Notes: generated from the sequence alone by a model not told the origin. DNA of 13,269 bases from an uncultured Eubacteriales bacterium (GCA_900547135.1 URFJ01000044.1:1-13269); one strand, 5' to 3'; positions 1-7,933 are shown, counted from the first letter of the stretch. Numbers and translations: made by a program.

Positions 1-80
1 TTATTCATCATAGGATGTATGGGAAACTGGCACATATGCTCTCTTGCCCTTTCCCTAAGCATTATGAAAGGAGCTTTATC

Positions 81-947
81 ATGGCAACACAAATTACTAA
101 CCAAGCCTCACTAACCTTTGACTATGGCAGCCAAAGAGGGACTGCCGTTTCAAATATAGCTACAGCCACTCTGGAAGGTCCTCTATCCGTGAATAAAACG
201 TCACTCGGAAGCAGCTACCGTCCAGGGGATACCGTTACTTATATATTGACAATGCGCAACATCGCCAATACTACCTTGACTGATATCAATGTGGAGGATA
301 ACCTTGGCACTTATTCCGTGCCGAATATCCAAACGGTTACGCCTCTCACATATCTAGGACCCGCTCAGCTGTATATAGATGGAATGTATGTAACAGAGCT
401 GACGCCAGATGTCGGCTCAAACAGTATAACATTCACCATCCCTATATTGCCGGCTAACTCAAACGCGATGCTTGTATACAGGGCAATAGTCAATGACGCT
501 GCGCCTATAATTAATGGTTCTTATGTTACAAACCGCGTTGTCTGGACTGCCGACGGTCTTTCTGAGGCGGTAACGGCAATTAATACGTTAACAGTTGAAA
601 ATTACGCGGATGTGCGCATATTTAAGGCAATGTCTCCTGACCCGATAACGGGTGGAAGCCAAATAACATACATATTCCAGATATACAATTATGGTAATAT
701 ACCTGCAACAAATGTAGTCCTTACGGATACATTTAATCCGGCACCTGAAGGAATTGCAGTTACAATCGACGGCCAGACCATACCTTCCAGCGATTACAGC
801 TATATCAACAGCACCTTTACCCTGCCTAGCGAAGGTTCAGGACGTACGTTTGCCATTCCTGCGGCTACATTTATCCAGGATCCTGTTACCGGCTCTGTAA
901 GCGTTGATCCAGGTATTGTAACAATAGTTGTAACAGGAATGATCTGA
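81..947 (+). CDS. DUF11-like repeat protein, probably cell-surface or structural
   Basis: A 288-residue protein. The start at 81 follows a GAAAGGAG site at 66-73 with 7 nt spacing; the frame is open upstream to an ATG at 15, but that extension has no comparable SD and no signal-peptide character. The product begins MATQITNQASLTFDYG. It holds two beta-rich repeats, about residues 34-165 and 172-286, each opening with a short strand and Lys, then a G-x-x-(V/I)-T-Y-(I)-(L/F) strand and an N-x-(G/A) turn (PGDTVTYILTMRN; GGSQITYIFQIYN). This is the pattern of DUF11/CARDB-like conserved repeat proteins. It is rich in Thr, Asn and Val and almost free of Cys. I see no signal peptide, membrane segment or sortase motif, so export and location are open. 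Family assignment is from sequence flavour; the function is unknown. It is transcribed alone and followed by a terminator. Confidence 0.8.
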   Translation: MATQITNQASLTFDYGSQRGTAVSNIATATLEGPLSVNKTSLGSSYRPGDTVTYILTMRNIANTTLTDINVEDNLGTYSVPNIQTVTPLTYLGPAQLYIDGMYVTELTPDVGSNSITFTIPILPANSNAMLVYRAIVNDAAPIINGSYVTNRVVWTADGLSEAVTAINTLTVENYADVRIFKAMSPDPITGGSQITYIFQIYNYGNIPATNVVLTDTFNPAPEGIAVTIDGQTIPSSDYSYINSTFTLPSEGSGRTFAIPAATFIQDPVTGSVSVDPGIVTIVVTGMI

Positions 948-975
948 TTTTATAACCTCACATGGTTGCACTGTC

Positions 976-1001
976 AGGGGCTTTATTAGGCCCCTTTCTT
1001 A
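976..1001 (+). terminator. Rho-independent terminator after the DUF11-like gene
   Basis: A perfect 6-bp GC-rich stem, AGGGGC (976-981) with GCCCCT (990-995), closes an 8-nt loop and is followed by TTTCTTAT. It sits 28 nt after the stop codon and separates this gene from the dnaG-sigA unit. Confidence 0.75.
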
Positions 1002-1040
1002 TCCTCCAGTATGTTAATTACGTAATGCATTAGCCCATCC

Positions 1041-1099
1041 ATTAAGCCGCCCGGTAATCCCTCTCCGAGCGGTCATTTCTTACGTTAAAAAGGCTTAAT
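1041..1099 (+). promoter_or_regulatory. Dyad in the dnaG upstream region
   Basis: A perfect 8-bp inverted repeat, ATTAAGCC (1041-1048) and GGCTTAAT (1092-1099), flanks a 43-nt interior. An inner CCGC/GCGG pair overlaps the left arm. It lies about 105 nt before dnaG in a 203-nt gap (1002-1204) that has no ORF. Downstream of it is AT-rich DNA with a TTGCAA around 1111, but I could not match a well-spaced -10 with confidence. It could be an operator or an RNA leader hairpin if transcription starts upstream of it. The role is inferred only from position. Confidence 0.3.
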
Positions 1100-1204
1100 C
1101 CGTTCATAATTTGCAATTTATGATGACTATATATTTATGTTTAAATAAAAAGCAGGATATTTACTTATCATGCCGAATAAAACACTCCGGAGGGGGATGT
1201 CCAT

Positions 1205-2986
1205 ATGCCAATATTTCCTGAGATGTGGATGAGCGAGTTGCTCGCTAAAAGTGATATTGTTCAGCTCGTCTCGGAGTATGTATATCTTTCCCCCAAGGGC
1301 GGACGAATGTGGGGATTGTGTCCGTTTCATGGCGAAAAAACCGCTTCTTTTTCGGTTTCTCCGGACAAGCAGCTGTATTATTGCTTTGGATGCCACTCTG
1401 GAGGTGGGATAATACAATTTGTCATGGAGATCGAAAAACTTCCCTATTCTGAAGCAGTTGAATTCCTTGCCAGACGCTGCGGTATGGAACTGCCAAACGA
1501 AATCAATGATGAAAATCTAAAGCGTGATAGAGCGTATAGGGAGCGATTGTATGCCGCCTGTAAGGAAGCCGCGCTTTTTTATCATGATTCTTTGATGGGT
1601 GAGTCTGGGGAGGAGGCAAGAGCATATGTCTTAGGCCGTGGAATAAGCGCCAAAACGGCGAGGAGATTTGGGCTTGGCTACGCCCCAAAGGGCTGGGACA
1701 ACATAAAGAATTATTTGAACGGCAAAGGGTTTTCCGATAGGGAGCTTCTTGACGCAGGGCTTATGATTAGCAAAGGAGGAAAAAGCTACGACGCATACAG
1801 GGGGCGTATAATCTTTCCTATAATTGCCGCCAATGGACGTGTAGTAGCGTTCGGCGCTAGAACGATGAATCCTGAGAATACACCCAAATACATTAATACA
1901 GGGGATACACCTATATATAAAAAACGCCAAAACCTATATGCGCTGAACTTCATGAGAGGAAGCAGCTTTTCCGACATCATTATGGTTGAGGGGTACTTGG
2001 ACGCCATAAGCCTGCATCAGTACGGCATCCAGAATACTGTAGCCTCCCTAGGAACTGCATTGACAGAGCATCAGGCCAAGCTCTTGAAACGATATGTACC
2101 AAAGGTGTATATAGCATATGATGGAGATGCCGCTGGACAGAACGCAACATTGCGAGGGATGGAAATCTTAGCGGCCGAGGGCTTGGAAGTGCGCGTGATT
2201 GCATTGCCAGGGGGCATGGATCCGGATGATTTTGTAAGGGCTAACGGTATGGAGGCTTTTTTGCAGCTAAAGGAAAGTTCTGATGATCTTAATACCTTTA
2301 AACTAGGCCACATGGCTGCAGGTTTTGATTTAACCAACGAAGACGGTCGTATCGCCTATGCGAAGGCTGCATGCAGCTTTATAGGCAAACTGGAACCTGT
2401 AGAGCAGACGAAACATCTTGAGCATCTAGGCGACGTAACAGGGATACCTTTGGAAAGCCTGAAAGCACAGTGCAGCCTGCACGAAAGCCCCAAAAAGAAT
2501 AACCCTGGCAGAAAACGGAATAATAGAGATGAAAAAGTCGCGAAGGAACTAACTGAGCACGAAAGGATTGAGAAAACGTTGCTTGCTTGCATGCTTTCGG
2601 GCAAGGATGCGTTTTATGCAATACAGTGCAGTCCTTTCTATAGTAGGTTCAATATATTTGGCAGCGGCCCATACGCTAAGTGTATCCATATGCTTGCGGA
2701 AGCATATTCTGTATCCTGCGAACCGGATGTTAAAAAACTAATATCATCCATGGACGCTGTGGATGCCGAACTTGTCATTATGGCTTATGAGGAACACTCC
2801 GCTATATCCGATCCTCTAGCTACAGGTACACAATGCCTAAAAAGACTTGCGTTAAAGGAAGTGGAAAGCAAAGCTTACGAAACGGCGCAGGCGCTGAAAG
2901 CAGAAAAGGACTCGAAAGTTCAGGCAGAACTTAAGTCAAAGCTTCAAGAGCTTTTTAGATATATAAACGATATTAAAAAACCGTGA
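1205..2986 (+). CDS. dnaG: DNA primase DnaG
   Basis: A 593-residue primase that makes the RNA primers for replication and works with the replicative helicase at the fork. The start at 1205 follows a strong GGAGGGGG at 1189-1196. The N-terminal CHC2-type zinc finger is complete: Cys39, His42, Cys60 and Cys63 within GLCPFHGEKT and YYCFGC. The catalytic core follows with an RGRIIFPI strand, then the TOPRIM domain with Glu262 in VEGYLD and Asp306/Asp308 in YDGDAAG, the metal-binding acidic residues. A basic linker around 425-440 leads to a helical C-terminal region (about 445-590) in the position of the DnaB-helicase-interaction domain. Length is close to that of typical Firmicute primases. It is followed immediately by sigA, the standard Firmicute dnaG-sigA arrangement. 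Confidence 0.97.
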   Translation: MPIFPEMWMSELLAKSDIVQLVSEYVYLSPKGGRMWGLCPFHGEKTASFSVSPDKQLYYCFGCHSGGGIIQFVMEIEKLPYSEAVEFLARRCGMELPNEINDENLKRDRAYRERLYAACKEAALFYHDSLMGESGEEARAYVLGRGISAKTARRFGLGYAPKGWDNIKNYLNGKGFSDRELLDAGLMISKGGKSYDAYRGRIIFPIIAANGRVVAFGARTMNPENTPKYINTGDTPIYKKRQNLYALNFMRGSSFSDIIMVEGYLDAISLHQYGIQNTVASLGTALTEHQAKLLKRYVPKVYIAYDGDAAGQNATLRGMEILAAEGLEVRVIALPGGMDPDDFVRANGMEAFLQLKESSDDLNTFKLGHMAAGFDLTNEDGRIAYAKAACSFIGKLEPVEQTKHLEHLGDVTGIPLESLKAQCSLHESPKKNNPGRKRNNRDEKVAKELTEHERIEKTLLACMLSGKDAFYAIQCSPFYSRFNIFGSGPYAKCIHMLAEAYSVSCEPDVKKLISSMDAVDAELVIMAYEEHSAISDPLATGTQCLKRLALKEVESKAYETAQALKAEKDSKVQAELKSKLQELFRYINDIKKP

Positions 2987-3000
2987 AAAGGAGCGGAATG

Positions 3001-4080
3001 ATGGAAAATATTGGCAGCCGTGCCACAAGGGTTGATGAGCTTATTGAAAAGGGTAAAGCAAAGGGGGTTTTAACCTATAAGGAGGTTATGGACACCCTTG
3101 AAGAACTCGAACTTGACCCTGAACAGATAGAGCGCATATACGACCGATTCGAAGCGGCCAATATTGACGTTGTAGAAGAAACCAGCGCCGCTGATGAGAT
3201 CGTTGAGGACATTGAGGAAATAGAAACTGAAATCGTAGCGGCGGAAGGAATAAGCATAGATGATCCGGTTCGTATGTACCTTAAGGAAATTGGCAAGGTT
3301 CCGCTATTAACCGCAGCTGAGGAGATTTCAATAGCTAAGCGCATGGCAGATGGGGATGAGGAAGCGCGAAAAGAGCTTATTGATGCAAATCTAAGGCTTG
3401 TGGTAAGCGTAGCCAAAAAATACGTTGGTAAAGGCCTGTTGTTTTTAGATCTTATTCAAGAAGGTAACCTTGGTCTGATAAAGGCCGTAGAAAAGTTTGA
3501 TTATCGAAAGGGTTATAAATTCTCCACATATGCTACATGGTGGATACGACAGGCTATTACACGGGCAATAGCTGATCAGGCGCGTACCATACGAATACCA
3601 GTCCATATGGTTGAAACAATAAACAAGCTCATACGCTGTCAACGGCAGCTGATACAGGAGCTTGGGAGAGAACCCAGACCTGAGGAAATAGCCAAGGAGA
3701 TGGACATTACTGTTGAAAAAGTCCGTGAGATAAAAAAGATCGCGCAGGAGCCGGTGTCTCTGGAAACGCCAATCGGCGAGGAGGAGGACAGCCATCTGGG
3801 AGATTTTATACCCGACGAAGACGCGCCGGAACCGGCAACCGTTGCTTCGTTTACCCTGCTTCGTGAGCAGCTCATGGAGGTGCTGGATACGCTCACTCCT
3901 CGTGAAGAAATGGTTATACGGCTAAGATTCGGTCTTGACGACGGAAAAACCAGGACGCTTGAAGAGGTTGGACGCGTGTTTAAGGTTACGCGTGAGCGGA
4001 TACGACAGATTGAGGCCAAAGCGCTCAGAAAGCTACGCCAGCCAAGCCGCAGCAAAAAGCTTAGGGATTTTCTTGAGTAA
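3001..4080 (+). CDS. sigA: RNA polymerase primary sigma factor (SigA/RpoD)
   Basis: The housekeeping sigma factor, 359 residues from the start chosen here. SD AAAAGGAG lies at 2986-2993, so ATG 3001 (7-nt spacing) is preferred over ATG 2998 (4 nt). A GTG at 2983 is in frame, but that reading puts the SD inside the gene. The short acidic N-terminal part (about 1-80) resembles the compact region 1.1 of Firmicute SigA. Region 1.2 is DDPVRMYLKEIGKVPLLT. Regions 2.1-2.4 run through NLRLVVSVAKKY, FLDLIQEGNLGLIKAVEKFD and YKFSTYATWWIRQAITRAI. Region 3 includes IPVHMVETINKL, and region 4.2 has the helix-turn-helix TLEEVGRVFKVTRERIRQIE ending in LRDFLE. It is probably translated from the dnaG transcript; no separate promoter was identified. 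Confidence 0.97.
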   Translation: MENIGSRATRVDELIEKGKAKGVLTYKEVMDTLEELELDPEQIERIYDRFEAANIDVVEETSAADEIVEDIEEIETEIVAAEGISIDDPVRMYLKEIGKVPLLTAAEEISIAKRMADGDEEARKELIDANLRLVVSVAKKYVGKGLLFLDLIQEGNLGLIKAVEKFDYRKGYKFSTYATWWIRQAITRAIADQARTIRIPVHMVETINKLIRCQRQLIQELGREPRPEEIAKEMDITVEKVREIKKIAQEPVSLETPIGEEEDSHLGDFIPDEDAPEPATVASFTLLREQLMEVLDTLTPREEMVIRLRFGLDDGKTRTLEEVGRVFKVTRERIRQIEAKALRKLRQPSRSKKLRDFLE

Positions 4081-4173
4081 AAATCAGGTGAAGAACATAT
4101 AAAACAAGCAGGAGCTAATAAAGGAAGTATTATATCGAACCAACTTAGCGGCTGACTAACAGTTGCAACGAAA

Positions 4174-4207
4174 GGTGAGAAGCAGATGCTTTTCACCCTT
4201 CTTTTTA
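4174..4207 (+). terminator. Terminator of the dnaG-sigA unit
   Basis: A 9-bp stem with one G-T pair (GGTGAGAAG at 4174-4182, CTTTTCACC at 4189-4197), a 6-nt loop and a following CTTCTTTTTAT run. It lies about 95 nt past the sigA stop. Read from the other strand the hairpin is followed only by TTTCGTT, so termination in that direction would be weak. Confidence 0.75.
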
Positions 4208-4209
4208 TA

Positions 4210-4556
4210 TTATAGATCGTCTATAAATAAGGGACAGGCGGCATTGTCAATTTCATCGTCCGCAATGCCGAAGGGTTCTGCTGCTCCCCAAGACGGAGGT
4301 TATGCTCATTTTCCATGGTAATGGTAATTATCTGGGATTCTAATATAGTTATGTGAATAATTCTATTATCTCCTAATGCGAAGTCTTTCTATCCACCACA
4401 TCCCGCAAGACTGCACGAGATACACTCATCAGGACTGTATGGGATTTTAAACCCTGCTTCAACGCAACAATAATAAACGAACGCAGCACACCACTTTCGA
4501 TCGGCTTCTACTATGTTTCATTTTGAAAAAAGAGCTATGATAGGCTGAAGATTTTA
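4210..4556 (-). pseudogene. Decayed gene, CHAP/NlpC-like cysteine-peptidase remnant
   Basis: The minus-strand frame ending at 4221-4223 reads as protein-like sequence interrupted by stops: TAA at 4556-4554, TGA at 4520-4518 and TAG at 4391-4389. Between the last two are 42 open codons containing EADRKWCAAFVYYCCVEAGF and then YSPDECISC and LAGCGG. Beyond the TAG the frame continues with KDFALGDNRI and stays open to 4224. Trp-Cys-Ala-x-Phe-Val followed by an Ala-Gly turn resembles the active-site Cys block of CHAP/NlpC-P60 wall hydrolases; this is recognition by motif, not a database match. TGA and TAG both fall where Trp (TGG) would fit (LFSK-x-NIVEADRKW; GCGG-x-KDF), so single G-to-A changes could explain them. 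A second frame near the end (4296-4210: PSWGAAEPFGIADDEID) also looks protein-like and suggests a frameshift. The true 5' end is unknown. The gene lies between two convergent operons. Confidence 0.5.
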
Positions 4557-4642
4557 ATCTTTGTCAGCAATAAAGCAATGAAATGGCAATAATGCTTTTT
4601 CTTTTGCTGTTTTGAAAGCATTTCTCTTGTTGCAATTTGCAT
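4535..4642 (-). CDS. Small 35-codon ORF with a strong SD, unknown
   Basis: ATG at 4642-4640 is preceded by AAAAAGGAG (AAGGAG at 4656-4651) with 8-nt spacing, one of the better ribosome sites in the window. The product starts MQIATREMLSKQQKKKHYCH, then has a short hydrophobic run (FIALLL) and ends at a TAG at 4537-4535. An extended -10-like TGGTATATT at 4733-4725 lies about 70 nt upstream. It overlaps the decayed gene region in another frame, so it may be the surviving 5' end of that gene after a frameshift, a leader peptide or an independent small protein. No family is recognised. Confidence 0.3.
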   Translation of the reverse strand: MQIATREMLSKQQKKKHYCHFIALLLTKIKIFSLS

Positions 4643-4882
4643 TTTCACATCTCCTTTTTATAGTTTCGCAAAAGATAAATAACCTTACATAAGCATTTGT
4701 GTGTAAAACATTGTTTGTCAGAATAATATACCATACCTGTGTAAGGCACACCACGATAATGCATTAATTAGCTGTGAAAGAGCGAATGTTTTTGCTTAAT
4801 CATTGGGGAATGGAATAGGATAGCCTGTTCCCATGCTTGCTCCGTGGTTAGTACATCAGAAAGCACCTTTTACCCAAATCGT
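4643..4882. other. Non-coding AT-rich gap after the PBP2 gene
   Basis: Between the small ORF and the PBP2 stop codon I find no convincing gene, tRNA or classical terminator for the minus-strand PBP2 transcript. The only signal noted is the extended -10-like TGGTATATT on the minus strand at 4733-4725, which lacks a recognisable -35. Confidence 0.5.
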
Positions 4883-7399
4883 TCATGGCAGGGGGGCGTT
4901 TAGCTCCGGCAGGTTTTCAGGCGCCGCCGCCGCCATCTTATCGAAATAATATGTTATTATGTCCTCAATGGCCGGCGCGCTGGAGCTTCCGGAATAACCT
5001 GAGGGAATACAGACGACTATAGCGATATCCGCATTATCCCGTGGCGCGTATGTTACAAACCAAGAGGTGTTTTCAATATCAATGGTATCGTTTCCTACCT
5101 GCGCTGTTCCGGTTTTTCCGCTGATTCTGGCCAAATAACCCTTTTCCTGGAATTCCTGGCTGAACTTTTTGCTTGCCGTGCCCCCATCCTCTGGCGAAAC
5201 GACACCCTTTAATCCCTCTCGTATTGCATTCCAGTACTCGTCCGGTGCGTCAATTTTATCATAAACGCTAGGCCCAATTTCGTTCACTATTTCTCCGCTG
5301 CTATCAATGATTTTATCGACAATATGTACGTCGTAAACCATACCTCCATTTGCGAGCGCGGCGACATAGCGCGCTACGGCAACTGGCGTTACAAGCGAAA
5401 CACCCTGCCCGATACCAGTACGTATGGTCTGGGTAGCTTTCCACTGGATTTCGTTTAGAATCGACATTATCTCCTCTATCCATGGCTGAACCCTTGTTAT
5501 GCCCTCAGGTATGCCTATGGTTTCGGCGATTATCCGCCTTGCGTCCGCTCCCTTGCCTTCGAGCTTTCCATCCTGAAGTTGCATCAATAGCAGGGCGCAC
5601 TTCGTTACATCCTCATCGTCCGCCGCTTTGCCGCTCAAGGCTAAATATCCGTACAAGCGATCCTTTAGAACACGGTATACATAGCTTGGCAGGCTAGTTT
5701 TCTGGTCACCAAGCGTCATAGATTCTACATCAGTTCTTATTAACGAATTATCAAACAGAACATCCTGACCTCCGACTATGCCGTTGGTCTCGCCGGTAAG
5801 CTCTACCCCGGTTAATGATGTAAGACCCAGCCTTTCAGCCCACCTGTTAAGCCGTTCAATTCCAAGCCGGTTAGCTACCTCAAAGAAATAGTAGTTGCAG
5901 GAATTCGTGAGCGCCTTAACCAAGTCCTGATCTGCATGGGTTGAAGGATAATCCGTATGGCAGCTAGGCGCATTGCGCTCTATGGGGTCGCCATTATCAT
6001 CGTATAGGATGTATTTGCCCATATCGCTTATCGTTTCATTAAGTCTCAACTCACCTTCCATAAGCCCAGCAAGTCCCGTGACCATCTTAAAGATTGAGCC
6101 TGGAGCCAACTTTGCCGATACGGCTTTATTCCTGAGCGGTGTAGTGTTCTTAGAGGATTCCCCAAACAGGTACTCGTTCTGTTCGTTAGTCAGGCCCTTG
6201 ATAAACCAGTTGGGGTCGAACCTGGGATTTGACGCCAGAGCCAGAACCTCCCCCGAGTTAACGTCCAATACTACTATGGCGCCGGTTTCCGCAGTTTTAA
6301 TATCATCATATCTTGAATATTTATCATCCTCGTTTGCCTCAATAAGCCCCCTCTCATACTCGGCCAGTTCTTTAATAAGATCATCAAGCGCCTGTTCCGC
6401 AACCCGCTGGAACGGCAGGTCTATCGTGAGCATTACGTCATCGCCGTCCGTGGCAGGCGTTGATGACATTTCCCTTACTATAGCCTTATTTTTATTTACT
6501 TCCAGCACTTTGCTGCCCTGATGTTCTGTCGTAGCGGCCGTCAGATACTCCTCCATTGTACTCTCCACGCCGGCCACTCCTATATAATCGCTGTACGTAT
6601 AGCCCTTTTCCAGCATCTCTTCAGTAACGGTACGTTGCATGTACCCAACTATGTGGGACGCCGTTTCCCCATATGGGTATATTCTGGTGGTACTCTGAGA
6701 TGTCCGAAGGCCCGGCAATTGGTCCTTCATTGTTTCAATTTCAGCCACAACCTCCATGCTTACGTCGTAAGCTATTGTTATTGGTTCGTAAGCCTTGTAA
6801 TTGTTAAGGTTGACTTCCTGACGTATTGATATGATCTTCACTGCGTCCTCAAACGGCATCTCTTCAGGTATATACCATGCCGAACGCAGATCCAGATAAG
6901 CGTCTTCAGCCTTTTTCCATGTACCCATATCGTCCTGGTCAGCTATTCTGAAACCCATGGCGTCACAGAAATTTTTATAGCGTGCCTTTATCGCTGCCTC
7001 GCTTGTCACACCCCAATCATAATACAGGCTTCCATCCTCATTTTCCTGTATATAGGATGTATTTATTATAGTTCCACCAGCCTCTTCTATTATAGCTATT
7101 GCTTTAATAAGGGCTTCTGTATAAATGGCGCTGTCATAATCGGTGCGTTTGTTACCATCTCGCAGGAATTCGACATTATAGCAGTTTTCACTATATGCCA
7201 GCACTATTCCATTTCTGTCCATTATGCTGCCCCTTGTACCCTTTACGGCAATGCTGGCTGTGCTCTCCTCAGACGCCTGCTGCGCCATGCTTTCTCCTTC
7301 ACCAAGGGTAAGCACACCTAGCTGAAATATTAAAGCGCACATCATTGCAAGCATTACTAATGCAATTACCAAAAATCGCGGAACCAACTGTCTTTTCAT
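4883..7399 (-). CDS. mrdA: Penicillin-binding protein 2 (elongation transpeptidase)
   Basis: A class B penicillin-binding protein of 838 residues that cross-links peptidoglycan in the elongation complex. It has a single membrane anchor near the N-terminus (about 8-32, IALVMLAMMCALIFQLGVL) with the rest outside. An N-terminal dimerisation region begins around KGTRGSIMDRNGIVLAYS, which is diagnostic of the family. The transpeptidase domain has all three active-site motifs: Ser435-x-x-Lys438 (PGSIFKMV), Ser500-Cys-Asn502 (TNSCNYYFF) and Lys762-Thr-Gly764 (SGKTGTAQVG). It is longer than usual. The SxN-to-KTG distance is 262 residues, against about 160-170 in well-known PBP2/PBP2b proteins, because of an extra segment at about 545-658. 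The ATG at 7399 directly follows the mreD stop, and its SD (GAGGTG) lies inside the end of mreD, implying coupled translation. Gene order mreC-mreD-pbp2 supports PBP2 rather than the division enzyme PBP3/FtsI. Confidence 0.93.
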   Translation of the reverse strand: MKRQLVPRFLVIALVMLAMMCALIFQLGVLTLGEGESMAQQASEESTASIAVKGTRGSIMDRNGIVLAYSENCYNVEFLRDGNKRTDYDSAIYTEALIKAIAIIEEAGGTIINTSYIQENEDGSLYYDWGVTSEAAIKARYKNFCDAMGFRIADQDDMGTWKKAEDAYLDLRSAWYIPEEMPFEDAVKIISIRQEVNLNNYKAYEPITIAYDVSMEVVAEIETMKDQLPGLRTSQSTTRIYPYGETASHIVGYMQRTVTEEMLEKGYTYSDYIGVAGVESTMEEYLTAATTEHQGSKVLEVNKNKAIVREMSSTPATDGDDVMLTIDLPFQRVAEQALDDLIKELAEYERGLIEANEDDKYSRYDDIKTAETGAIVVLDVNSGEVLALASNPRFDPNWFIKGLTNEQNEYLFGESSKNTTPLRNKAVSAKLAPGSIFKMVTGLAGLMEGELRLNETISDMGKYILYDDNGDPIERNAPSCHTDYPSTHADQDLVKALTNSCNYYFFEVANRLGIERLNRWAERLGLTSLTGVELTGETNGIVGGQDVLFDNSLIRTDVESMTLGDQKTSLPSYVYRVLKDRLYGYLALSGKAADDEDVTKCALLLMQLQDGKLEGKGADARRIIAETIGIPEGITRVQPWIEEIMSILNEIQWKATQTIRTGIGQGVSLVTPVAVARYVAALANGGMVYDVHIVDKIIDSSGEIVNEIGPSVYDKIDAPDEYWNAIREGLKGVVSPEDGGTASKKFSQEFQEKGYLARISGKTGTAQVGNDTIDIENTSWFVTYAPRDNADIAIVVCIPSGYSGSSSAPAIEDIITYYFDKMAAAAPENLPELNAPLP

Positions 7400-7930
7400 T
7401 TATCTAACACCTCTTCGTTCTTTAACCTCGGAAACTATCGATTTATGCTTGCCTATAAGTATACGCTTCATTATAATGTGTATTAGTATGCATATTCCTC
7501 CTGTAAGCAGGCAACACGGAAGAATATAGGCTGCAAGCATTAATCCATAATTAAATCTAGCGCCTGCAAGCAAAGCTGCTAAACATAAAACATGTTCTTT
7601 AAAAAATGTACTGATAACCGCTGTAATGGCAGGTATTATAACGTTGTCAGCGTAAAACTTTTTATAAAACACTCCTCCTGCAATTCCAGCAGCGATATAC
7701 GCAATAGCGCTCAGGCCAACTATCTTGTTAAAAAATACATCCATCATAATTCCAACGCCAAGCCCTATAATGGAGGCCGGCAGGCCGCCCAATAACACCC
7801 CTATTGAAACTATTAGCGCCAATATAGCGTCTGGACGGATGCCCAATATATTTATGTTTGTAAAAAAGGCTGCATTTAAATATGAACACACAATTATGCT
7901 TACAGCCATTGCCAAGGCATATCTTTTCAA
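7400..7930 (-). CDS. mreD: Rod-shape-determining membrane protein MreD
   Basis: A 176-residue, strongly hydrophobic protein with about five membrane spans: roughly residues 4-24, 34-70 (with GLGVGIMMDVFF, a region typical of MreD), 75-90, 95-123 and 128-152. It ends in a short basic cytoplasmic tail. MreD is part of the elongasome together with MreC, RodA and PBP2. The start is a TTG at 7930, supported by GGGGAGGAA at 7945-7937, which is read through the last codons of mreC; the two genes are 3 nt apart. Its stop codon abuts the PBP2 start. MreD sequences are weakly conserved, so the call rests on topology, size and position between mreC and pbp2, which together are convincing. Confidence 0.88.
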   Translation of the reverse strand: MKRYALAMAVSIIVCSYLNAAFFTNINILGIRPDAILALIVSIGVLLGGLPASIIGLGVGIMMDVFFNKIVGLSAIAYIAAGIAGGVFYKKFYADNVIIPAITAVISTFFKEHVLCLAALLAGARFNYGLMLAAYILPCCLLTGGICILIHIIMKRILIGKHKSIVSEVKERRGVR

Positions 7931-7933
7931 TGG

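Noticed and set aside
15..80. N-terminal extension of the DUF11-like protein from ATG 15
   Set aside because: No SD, and the 22 extra residues resemble neither a signal peptide nor the repeat family.
2983..3000. GTG start of sigA overlapping the dnaG stop
   Set aside because: The SD AAAAGGAG (2986-2993) would lie inside the coding sequence; ATG 3001 is correctly spaced and adds only conserved-looking N-terminus.
3075..3095. Strong AAGGAGG followed by ATG inside sigA
   Set aside because: It encodes the in-frame residues YKEVM, the spacing to the ATG is only about 2 nt, and upstream residues belong to region 1.1.
3639..4196. 185-codon minus-strand ORF opposite sigA
   Set aside because: Antisense shadow of conserved sigma regions 3-4, very Ser/Arg-rich, and it starts inside the terminator.
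4389..4520. Read-through or recoding of TGA/TAG as Trp
   Set aside because: Confident genes in the window use TGA as a real stop (for example dnaG) and TGG for Trp, and an additional TAA breaks the same frame.
5973..6521. 182-codon plus-strand ORF opposite the PBP2 gene
   Set aside because: It is antisense to the conserved transpeptidase domain, has no SD, and shows Ser/Leu-rich shadow composition.
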